64,000 nucleotides of DNA from Prosapia bicincta (lineage: Eukaryota; Arthropoda; Insecta; Hemiptera; Cercopidae), in the NCBI GenBank assembly GCA_036971475.1, contig JBAIZL010000058.1, positions 2,996,001 to 3,060,000 of the forward strand, written 5' to 3'. Of this stretch, positions 1 through 9,848 are shown in pieces. The translations under genes and the position numbers were made by a program. Position 1 is the first letter of the stretch, and each line of letters starts with the position of its first letter. The notes under the pieces are model-generated. The model saw only the letters and a program-made list of their open reading frames with translations. It ran no database searches and was not told the DNA's origin.

Positions 1-3000
1 ATGCCAGGATTTGGGAAGTCGGGTGGGATCATATTTTGACTGCGGCTGAACTGACGTGATTCAGCTCTACAGCACCCATCATCAGTAAGTCAAAGTAGAG
101 CATAAAATATATGCGGCTGAGGGTGTCGTGACAGGGGCTGGACGAGAGATTAGTGGCAAGCAGTGAGGTTTGCCCGCTGCAGGACGCAACATATAATTGT
201 CCGTTATCCATTATTTTGAATCCCTTACAACACTTCTTCAACACTATAATCGAATTATTTTTATAGTAATATTTACCAATTAACTTTAAAAAAACAATAA
301 AATATCACTTTGTTTACAATAAAATGAACGGTTTGTTTGTATTTGTGAAATTAATGAAAGTGATAGAGGTTTGTCTGACCAAGATACAGCTTTTTGTAAT
401 ACATCTTAAAACCTTTTAAATTTTTTTAATCTCTTGCATCTCATTTATTTTTTAAGTGGTCATGTGGAAAGGTGCTTAGTGTTGGTGGACTGTCGAGATG
501 TTTAGTGAATTGTATTTCAGTAGTTCTAGTTTATAAGAGCATCAAAGATTTATTCTCCAAAGCTAGAGAGAGAATATTATGGAGTTATGCATATTGAACG
601 ACAAATAAGAGTTTAACATCCATATTTGTATACCATGGATAAAATCTTTCTTGTACCATCTCACTGTCTTCTGATCTGATAAGCAGTATGCCATTGTTTA
701 TCACAACAAGCCACCTCTTCATAATTGAATTATAATGTATAACACAAGGGGTTTTTTGTTTTTTTCATTGTTATAATATTTTCAAATTCTGTGGATACGT
801 TGTGACATCTTCTTCATCATCCCGTTTGCCCAGCATAATACCATCCCCTTGTTGTGACCCTCAACACAGGCCATCTGCAATGAAGGTGTTAATCATAAAG
901 AAGTAGTATTACCAAGGAGTAGGCTATTAATAAAATAAATTTTAAATATAAAACAATTAGACCTAGTGTATGTATTGTAGGGTCCTAAATAAGCTAGAAG
1001 ACCTACTAGATAGGTTTGATGGAAGGGTAATTGAGAAATACTCGTAGTTTGGATTCAGATGTCATTTGTAAAACAATAAATAAGTGCTAGGTCTTCCTTT
1101 AAACAGAATTTTTGAGAAAACGACAAAAATATGGAATGGAAGAGTAAAAAAATTATATTTAGAAACACCAGAAGTAGTGTCTACAAGAACAAGGCTCAGG
1201 AGATGGTGGAACGGCTAGAAGGTTTGATTAGGTACAGAGGCAAAGAGGAGGAACAAAATTATGAACATTTTTTTTTTCATAAACATTTTGTATATTTAAA
1301 AAACGAAACTTATAATTCATGATTTCAATTATTTAAAATAGCATATCAACGTGTTAGCTTGATTACATAACTGTTAATAAAAATATTTTTAGTATAGACA
1401 GTTAAAGTACAATATTTATACAATTTTCTAACATAGAAATTAATTTCATAATCATAACAATCATATTTGAAGTATATATTGATTAAAAGTCTTCATCACA
1501 ATGTTGACACTTAGTGGACCCAAAGTTGACACAATGTAATAACGTATCTAAATCACACAGATTTCAGATAGCCCACTTTCCAACAATAAAGCCTACATTA
1601 AACATTTGTAATAAGAATGTACAAAACTCTAAACACCAAAACTCAATTGAAAATACATAGATTTAATAACTACAATTTCCAAAACAAAAGCGTACTTTTG
1701 ACAAGCTATATTGTACAATGATAATAGATAGACAAAGAAGTTCAAAGAGATGGAGTACCACCTCTAAGAGCAACTGTACATGAATGGTGTTCTGCAGTGA
1801 TTTTTTTACGAAAAGGTTTCTCTTCATATGTTACAACTAGAATGAAAGACTAGGTTTTTGTCATCTATTAAATACAGTAGATTTGATTGAATTAATTTGC
1901 AATATCAGCAGTTAATATTTACACTGTTCAATATTTAAAACTAATATAAAATATACTTATATATGTATAAAGAAGATACTCAGAAGCACAGTTATATTTA
2001 AACTTTAAGGCATTTTCCCTTTTATATTATCTATTAAATAATACTGTCAAAGTGAGTGCAAGTCCTGTTTACATTACAACTATTTGTTTACAAGACAGCC
2101 TCATTTCCCAAAATATGTAACATTGTTTTACTTTCCTATCAATCAATGGTTATGAGTTCTTACATCCTCTTACAGCCCTTACAAAGATTGTATATAAAAT
2201 GGCCAACCTACATTATTAATTTCAAGAAACATCTATTTTGTGAAATATTAAAACATGAAAGTTTTCACTGAAACACTTCAACATTATTGATATGTCACAC
2301 TAGCTTATTGTTTAATAAACACCTGTTCATAAACCCTTACTTTACTGTTTAATGAGAATAGCTGGGAAGGGGCCAAAGAAAACATTCAAATTAACAAAAA
2401 ATTCGAAACATAAAAGTTGGAGTATTCTCCAGTTAAAACAGTTAAGCTTTTTTTTGTGTCTACAACGACAGTTTCAGTCGTTTTCAGGTACGTGTCACTG
2501 GTCTACTTTAAACACAATAATTTGAATAAGCAATAAACCTAGACATAGTGGATAAAACATTTAATTATTAACAGTTAACCCATTGCATTTCTAATTACAT
2601 GGGCCCCACGATCATTATCGGGTATGAATTAATTTATAGCTTCAATTTAGTTGTATATCACTAAGAATTTGTCATTTTTTGTAATTTTTTAACTCAGTTA
2701 GTTTATTATTAGTTAATTTATTACTATGTGTAATTATAATTAGTAAAAACAAATTAAGAATTCCTTACACTTTGAAGTTTGCTGTAGATTCTAGGCTCAT
2801 ACTCTTACTGCTCATTTCGTATGTGCACAAGAATACACTAATTATAAAAGTATTCACATTACTGACCAACATCAAATAAAATCTATACTGAGCTTCCCAC
2901 TTCAGTTGGCATAAAAACTGCTGAAGTGATCTAATATGTTTAAACATCTGACAGAAGGTCGATGGACCATAAATACCTTTATTTATTTAAGTATCAACAG

Positions 3001-4614
3001 GTCACAAATATCTGTTATAAAGCACAAACCTCTAGTCTTGTGTGTGACTTATCAGAAATTAAACTCTCTTACCAATAACACCAAACTGATGACTGAGCAG
3101 AGCATTGATTGATAACTGATTCTTCGCACCAAATACCGTGGTCTCGATCTAAACGCAGAGAGTTCTTGAAAGGCAATCACTAGTGCCACTGGAATTTGAG
3201 CCCATATTCTAATATGTTCAAATTAATAAACTAATAACTTCAAATTAAAGAAGTTGAACTTAGAATTTTTTATATTGGTAGCATATATAGTTCAAGGGAC
3301 CACAATCCAAAACATCGAGTTATCACCAATTTTGAATTATATATGTTCGAATTATCCAAGTTCTACTACATAAGAACATATAGTACTATATTCAATATAT
3401 ATATATATATTTGTAGTATTAAACAAAGCTAAGGTTTTACTACTAATTAGATAATGTTTGTGTTAGGATTAAAAACAGTAACATGTCCTTACAATTTTGA
3501 AAGTATTATTTTAAAAATGTTTTTGTTAAAAGTATGTCTAATATAAATATATCAATATTATATAAACTTACTCCTACAATGTAAATTCCTTCTACTTACA
3601 TTTTTTGTTTCCATTGAAATAAATTTGATTAGTATTATATTTAATTATGAAATATTTGTTTTAACCAATATTTATTTTGGAAAAAACTTTAAAATTTTTT
3701 TATTTTGTACAAAGAAAATGTAAAATTAAAGTATGTTTCTATCAGTGCCCCACTTAAATTTATAAATTTGGCAAGTCGTTAATATTATTATTATATTAAT
3801 ACTTAAATGTATTTTATATACTTATCCTTTCAAATGTATCTCAAAGGTACATTAGAATTTTAAAGGGCGAATTTTAATAAAAATCTTAATAATTACTAAT
3901 ATATTAGAACTCGTTTATGTGTTAGGAGAGTAGATTTTAGTTTGTAAAGAACATTTACTATTACTATTGTAAAGAACAACCACTTACTATTAATCCTTTG
4001 CACACTTATAACGTGATTTCTCGTAAGGCTGAAATCTCTGTTAGCCCGTATTATGGGAAATCACGTATTTACAATATTTTATGTATGAAAATCCTAATTG
4101 TTTGCTTAAAGTCTATTACAATGTGTGACAATGTTTGTTTGGTGTAAATAAACTTCTTAGCTGTGTTTATTGTTCTCGGCGAGAACAATTGTGATGGAAG
4201 CGAGGAGCAATATTGGAGTTGAAGTAGAAGGGGTAGTTTAGTTTTGGTAGTAGATGAGGGAAGCTCATGGAGCAGTAGAGGAACAAGAGGGCAGTAGTTC
4301 TTGGAGCTGGAAAAGGAGTCCAACCCTAGGGCCTGGAGACAGAGGATAGAAAGAACGCATCCTGAGACACAAAGTGGATCACGATGCCAACACACAGGTA
4401 ATCTGATCATCGTCATAACTACTCAATTCGAAATAAGTACGAGTTAAAAAATTATTATAAATTCAATTCTTGTATTAATAAATACAATTCTTGTAAATTA
4501 ATAAATATAAATTATTAATTTATATAATTTATTTTAAAACATAATAGAAGCAAGGTGATGTTATAGTTATCACCCAGTTTATGTTATTATAGTTATAGTA
4601 TACTATAACACATT

Positions 4615-4618
<4 letters not shown>
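1..4618. other. AT-rich noncoding stretch, no gene recognised
   Basis: No open frame here resembles a known protein or has a convincing exon structure. The short open frames (for example about 29-244 on the minus strand and 1131-1322 on the plus strand) have low-complexity or unfamiliar translations. At 3991 a TTAA followed by TCCTTTGCAC resembles a piggyBac-type end, and 4011-4065 can fold into a short imperfect hairpin, but I found no partner end. Confidence 0.5.

Positions 4619-4683
<65 letters not shown>
4619..4683. repeat. (TA)n microsatellite
   Basis: An uninterrupted TA dinucleotide run of about 65 bases in AT-rich DNA. Runs like this are prone to length change and assembly error. Shorter TA runs occur near 3398-3411 and 60894-60915. 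Confidence 0.97.
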
Positions 4684-4686
<3 letters not shown>

Positions 4687-5720
4687 GTTTATAAAAAACA
4701 ATTATATAATTAATATTTCTCTTTTAAAATTTTTACAAATATTTTGAAACTTTCCCATATTATTTATGATGGCAACCATTTTGAGAAATTTGTCCCCTTT
4801 TTAAATCAGTTTGTTAATATCCCAAATCAAGATGAAAACAAATACCAAGCGTTATTTATATAACTATTTAACATTGTTGCCATCTAATTTCAGTTACTTT
4901 AAAAAAGAATTACAATATCTTACTTTTAAATCATTTGTATTTTGGCCATTAATTTTGTTTTTTATGAAAATTTAAAATGTATTTATCTTACATAATTATA
5001 AATTTCATTAAAATAGTCATCGGTTTTCTTAAAATAATTAATTGATTTTTTCTACAAAACTGCTTGTAATTTTCTTATTGCATTCTGTTTACATTCACAG
5101 TTTGTTATAATGAATTAAAATATCATTCAGTTAATTACGCTCATAATTTTTCAAATATTGCACAATTTTAAGAAAATTACCTGGTGGTAATTTATTAGAT
5201 AGAAACAACTCTTTGTCCTTACTCAACAACTGATTTTTGTGATACATATATAGATAATAGAAATTATTTGTAACCTGTTCAGTTACGATACAGAAAAAAT
5301 TTATTGAAGAGGAGAGTAATAACAAAATGATAATTATTAACTTTAAAATAAATAGTTTTATATTATAAATCAATTAAAAATTTTCATTCAAATTTCAAAG
5401 GGCCTGACAGGTTAACCAGACTTGAAAAATTATCTAGATTTTGAATACAATTATTGTAAGTAAATAAAACTTTAATCAAATTGAAAGCTTTTAATAAAAT
5501 TTACATTGGTTATGTTTATATTAATGATTACTAGCTACATTTATTTTTAGGTCTCAGTATATATATATAAGGAAGACAAATGTTCTCACATTTGGCACAA
5601 ATCTATAAAAAATATTTTCATGTAAGAGTGTAGGTTTACAAAAGTGGAACCCAAATCATGGGAATTTAGCTATTTTACATTCATACTCATTCAGTGGTCT
5701 ATAAAATAGTTACTAAAAAC
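4684..5720. other. AT-rich noncoding stretch
   Basis: I see no coding, RNA or repeat signal that I can name. The longest open frame (5131-5373, minus) is lysine/leucine/isoleucine-rich and looks fortuitous. Confidence 0.5.
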
Positions 5721-6020
5721 AACATGCAATATACACAATATCAAGAGCACAGTGGTACAATATATTACAATAAAAATATTGAAAAGAACCCCAATACCAC
5801 AAAAATAATCAAAAATAACAAATAAAACAAACAGATCATTCTAGTTTGTAACTTTTTGTGTGCTAGATTGTGTTTTGTAACAAGACCCTCTGATGATGAT
5901 GACATGGTCATCGAAATGTACATAAGGGTTTAATCTTAAGTAACTTGTTTTATTTGTTATTTTTGATTATTTTTGTGGTATTGGGGTTCTTTTCAATATT
6001 TTTATTGTAACATGCAATAT
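5721..6020 (+). mobile_element. Penelope-like foldback insertion (family B) with 12-bp target duplication
   Basis: The insert 5733-6008 is flanked on both sides by AACATGCAATAT (5721-5732 and 6009-6020), a clear target-site duplication. It is made of two inverted pieces of the same 3'-end sequence. The left piece (from 5733) is read on the minus strand and lacks the ribozyme. The right piece is on the plus strand and holds a complete hammerhead motif (5885-5929). A near-identical fuller copy lies at 44868-45255. Assignment to Penelope-like elements rests on the motif architecture shared with the 8.4-9.0 kb and 22.4 kb copies, which are joined to GIY-YIG coding remnants. Confidence 0.75.
5885..5929 (+). 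ncRNA. Hammerhead ribozyme motif, family B
   Basis: Stem I pairs ACCCT (5885-5889) with AGGGT (5925-5929). The core CTGATGA (5890-5896) matches C3 to A9, followed by one extra base (T 5897). Stem II is a six-base-pair GATGAC / GTCATC hairpin with an ATG loop (5898-5912). GAAA (5913-5916) supplies G12-A15.1. Stem III is the self-complementary ATGTACAT (5916-5923), so it would fold best as a dimer. A5924 is the NUH cleavage base. All conserved core bases are intact. An extra base at this point is known in some natural hammerheads. Confidence 0.8.
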
Positions 6021-6194
6021 GTTAATAAACACTATGCATAAAATATTTGTTTGGACTACTGTAATTGTAGCCATTAACAGTGAAGATAAAGCCATTTAGG
6101 TATAGCCACACAAGTACTCATTTTAATGAAATGAATACATTGAAAATTAAAATAATCAGAGTTAAATTTTTTGTAAAAAAATACATTAAAATAT

Positions 6195-6585
6195 ACCTAT
6201 AAAGTATCTAGTCAGGATAGATTTGGTTATAATTTTATTCAACTTTACTATATACCTATATTAAAAAATACCTACGAAGTATCTAGTCCGGATAGATTTG
6301 GTCATAGTTTTATACAACATTACTATATACCTACATTAAAATATACGTATGAAGTATCACGTCAGGATAGATTTGGTTGTAATTTTCTGCATCAGCGATT
6401 AGTCTAAATATTTACCAAAATTACAACCAAATCTATCCTGACTGGATACTTCATAGGTATAATTTAATATAGATAGATAGTAATGTTCAATAAAATTATA
6501 ACCAAATCCATCCTCACTGGATACTTTGTAGGTATATTTTAATATAGGTATATAGCAAAAATTACAACCAAACCTATACGTAGGG
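6195..6585. repeat. Tandem 75-bp repeat arranged as an inverted foldback
   Basis: Three direct copies of a unit of about 75 bases start near 6203, 6278 and 6353 (each with GTATC...AGGATAGATTTGG). Two or more inverted copies follow at about 6415-6580 (CCAAATCTATCCTGACTGGA). Diverged single pieces recur near 58095-58150 and 58380-58435, so this is a dispersed foldback element. It has no coding capacity that I recognise. Confidence 0.75.
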
Positions 6586-7229
6586 CTGCGAACCTGGTTC
6601 ACGCTTTAGGCCTACATCCCATTACAGCCTATCATTTAAAATGTGAAAAAAGTAATTCCTCGGAAAAAAAGTTGATATTCGTGTTCTACACATTAAAACA
6701 AGTCATTTTTTAACAAAAAAAAATGTTAAACTAAGGTCATTAAGATTATATTTTTACCAAATTTTCTTTACAAATTTTAATAAATGCAGTAGTAGTCAAT
6801 ATAAGAAATATCCATGTCTGACACACTGATGTCTCTCCAAGTAATTTTATTTTGATACCGCTTGGGATTGTTGACATTGAAGACTAAAGGACTAAAGAGC
6901 TATATCAAATGATGATGAGGAGAGCAAGAGTGAAATATGGACATATCTTTTTGGGAAGGTCAAGGAATGTAATAGATTGTGAGGAACAAAACATCAGTGT
7001 TGTGGGATCTCGGAAAGGGAGAGACTGTAATGCTCGTGCACTGGGTTGATGGAGAAAGAGGCCTGGCTAAATCAAGAGACCGAGGAGAGAAGACTAAGAA
7101 TTTCAACCCAAATTCAACGGTTGATTAATGTATCAAGAGAACGAGCCAGAGGAGAAGGAATGGTTACTCTGGCCCACAACTCTAGTCTGGTAGAATAATG
7201 GGAAAAATCTTTTGTAGTCCTAGGAGTAC

Positions 7230-8404
7230 ATGAAAATGAATTTCAGACCAAACAGTGTCGTAAATTTTAAGATTCTGAACATCCATTTCCCAAACCAAAG
7301 GATTGTTGCATCAGTCTTGGATGACCTGATTCTTGGGGTTGAGAAATATCTGATCGTCAGTGATTTTAACAGTGAGCATAAAAGCTGGAATGATGGACCT
7401 GAAAACAGAAATGGAAATATCTTGTTTCACTGTTCTAGTTCTTCTCAACCATGTGGAGTAAGTTACATATCAATCCCCTGCAACAGGAACTCTGAGCACA
7501 CTAGATTTCACTATCTCACTGATCTGTGTCTATGGATAAATTAGTTGGAAAATAGTGAGTTCTAGAGGACTTGGGCAGCAACCACTTTCTCATCCTCTTT
7601 GAAATTTCTAGTAGGAGAAAACTAGGACCCTAATATGGACCCTATAAAACTTTAGTAAGTCACATTGCAAAGTCTTCAATTAGGGAAATACATGTGTTGG
7701 ACTTCTCAGGGCCTGCGAGGTGTGGAAAATGTTTTACATAATGCTGCCCCAAACAAGAAATATCAACAACAGTTGGTAGAATAACGACTCTAAAGAAGAA
7801 GAAACAAAAAGCCCAGAAAAAGTGGGAAGCCAAGCATTCTGCAGAACTAAGAACACAATACAATAAATGAGTCACCTTTTACAAAGTAGTGTTGGACACA
7901 AAATGAGAAACTTGGAGGACATTCATTAAATCAATGAACTTCAACACACCTAGCAGCACCATGTGAAAAAATTCTGCTCACTGGAAGGAACTACAAACAA
8001 CAGAATAAACATCTTAAATAAGAAAAAGGACAACCTTCTGGACTTGGATTTTGATAAACCGGAAGCATTCAAAGAATTTTATTACAGGAAATCAGGAAAA
8101 AAAATTAGGTGGCCTAAGAAACTAGCCGAAACGAAGATGAGATTACTGGATTTGAAATGTTTTTTTTTGCAAGCAAATATTGCCGACAAACCCTGCATAT
8201 AGACCGAACTAGAAGCAGCCATAGAGAGCCTTAAAAAATCAACCCCTGGTATAGATAATGTTCATAACAATATTTTTAAGTGTGCTACGCTAAGATTTCT
8301 ACAACTACTACAAATATTTAATGATATTTGAAAGTGAAATCCCAAATCAATGGAAGGCAGCCCTAATTGTACACATACTTAAACCTAGAAAATATCACTC
8401 TAGT
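7230..8404 (+). pseudogene. Jockey-like non-LTR retrotransposon pol fragment (endonuclease to RT start)
   Basis: The frame at 7230-7544 contains VSDFNSEHKSWND and NRNGNIL, matching the APE endonuclease motif of Jockey/CR1-type elements (usual form GDFNAKH.xW, NxxG). Further on, in another frame (about 7560-7610), a degraded SDH motif reads SNHFLI. A linker leads to the RT start near 8200-8400, with LEAAIESLKKSTPGIDNVHN and IPNQWKAALIV, the usual fingers region. Several stops and frameshifts make it inactive. The RT is cut off at about 8405, where a minus-strand Penelope-like element begins. Confidence 0.8.
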
Positions 8405-8463
8405 TTACACTTAACACTTTTGAATGTTTTAAACTTGCCTATAGTAGCACTTACTTTGCTTGT

Positions 8464-8505
8464 TGAGGACGGCCGTTTCGGGAGATGTGTCCCTTTGTCA
8501 ACTCA
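8464..8505 (-). ncRNA. Hammerhead-like motif with U3/A8 core, family C
   Basis: On the minus strand: stem I TGAG / CTCA, core TTGACAA in place of CTGANGA, one extra A, stem II GGGA / TCCC around CACATC, GAAA, self-complementary stem III ACGGCCGT, then cleavage base C in a canonical GUC context. The core departs from consensus only at C3 (U) and G8 (A), two bases known to pair with each other. Activity is uncertain. It lies just downstream of the GIY-YIG remnant. Confidence 0.6.
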
Positions 8506-8519
8506 GACCGTAACTGATC

Positions 8520-8975
8520 TCAAGGTTTACGTAGGTTAGGGTGGGGGTGGGATATTTTGTGTGTATTAGGAGTTATGATGTCAAAAGTGCGTGTGAGCTG
8601 TAATGTAATTGTGTATTGAGTATGTGTGTCGGGTGTAGTTTGAAGTGTCTGTATATTTCGTATTGTGTAGCGTTGGTTATTTCTGTGTTCTTTATGAAGA
8701 ATTTGTAGGTTAGATGTTATGTCTATGTAGTCATGTTTTGTGGAGTTGAGATGATCGGCGAAGTTTGATTGGTAGTTATTGTTTTTTAGTGCTTTTATAT
8801 GTTCTTGGTAACGTGTGTAGAATGACCTCCCTGTCTGGCCTATGTAAAAACTGGGGCATGAACTGCAAGTTAGTTTGTAAACTCCAGTGGTGTTGTAAAT
8901 GTCGTTGATATTGTTGTTGGGTTTAAATTGTTTGTTGAGAGTGTTGTGTGTGGAGTAAGCTATTTTGTAGTTGTA
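8520..8975 (-). pseudogene. GIY-YIG endonuclease domain of a Penelope-like element
   Basis: 151 open codons ending at TGA (8522-8520), with an in-frame stop just upstream (8978-8976). The order is typical of the Penelope-like C-terminus: KIAYSTHNTLNKQFKP, then GVYKLTCSSC, then the YIGQTGRSF catalytic strand, RYQEHI, and FADHL. In these retroelements the domain nicks target DNA for reverse transcription. The usual tail (KGxxLNxLExxEIY) is degraded, and no RT domain precedes it, so this is a truncated, inactive copy. The GVY and YIG elements are directly visible, and the family call is secure. Confidence 0.88.
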
Positions 8976-8978
8976 TTA

Positions 8979-9848
8979 TCGTAGTGTGTTAGTTATTTAT
9001 CAATCTTTATTTAGTTATTTAGTGTTATCAATCTTTATTTGATAATCTCAGACTTTGCTTTAGCTTCTTCATTGAAACGTCACCGAGCAAATGCAATGAA
9101 TGACCTGGTTATTTGCTGTACAAATAAGTATTTCTTCAGATTTAAAGAAATACGTTCGCCTTTGCTCCTTAGATAATTAAAAGATATTGTTGGGATATAT
9201 TTAAATATCTTTTATTAAGCTAAAAAATATCTTTTACTTTCTCTATCTTTTATTAAGCTAAAAATAGTGCTTTAGTGTTCACTACACAAATTTGTAAAAA
9301 ATAATAAAAACCTTACTAAACAAGATTTTCTTTTACTAAAATTAGTATACATAGAAAACAGCTGTTCAACAAGGACTGTCGTTTCTAGCAGTTTCGTGTT
9401 TCTGTGTTAAGCAAATTAAGGAAAAATTTCTCTCTTGACTTCGTTCTGAAACCAGGTATTACTCCAAATCTAGTATCGTTCGAGCTGCAATGGATGGGGG
9501 TTGACTTTATACGAAAAAAACTTACTTCATGACTTCGCCTTAGAACCCAGTTGTTGGTCCTATCTTGTACGACTTGCAAGGGAAGTTGACTCTTCGCATT
9601 ATAGACGCATACCGTGACTGTGAAAGAAATTTCGTGATTATTCATGCCCTGCCTGCAACGATAACGAGCTTCAATGTAATACTAAAAAATGTTTCCATCA
9701 GATATATTCCTACCCTCAATATGTTCATTTATCTAGTTCAGTCTGAAATATTACTTCATATAATTTCTGTTCTTTGTCATTTACGGTGCGTGAAGAAATA
9801 AATGCGTTTGTTAGGTTAGAATTAACGCGCCGTGTTTTCCATATCACT
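8979..9848. other. Noncoding spacer before the large minisatellite
   Basis: No gene recognised. Near 9420-9600 there are two diverged copies of a unit (for example GCAATGGATGGGGGTTGAC versus GCAAGGGAAGTTGAC), suggesting an old tandem duplication. Confidence 0.4.

Larger units (their letters stand above)
8408..8975 (-). mobile_element. 5'-truncated Penelope-like element (family C)
   Basis: Read on the minus strand: a GIY-YIG endonuclease remnant (8975-8520), then a short 3' UTR with a hammerhead-like motif (8505-8464), then a tail ending in AAGTG near 8408. It interrupts the Jockey-like RT on its 3' side. The tail from the ribozyme onward is nearly identical to each arm of the 240-bp palindrome at 55236-55475 and related to 26926-27014. 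This copy therefore identifies those shorter pieces as Penelope-like 3' ends. Confidence 0.8.

Noticed and set aside
3991..4068. piggyBac-like left end and hairpin
   Set aside because: TTAATCCTTTGCAC resembles an end, but no matching right end was found nearby.
6399..6602. 67-codon minus-strand open frame
   Set aside because: Lies in the 75-bp foldback repeat; its apparent protein repeats reflect the DNA repeat.
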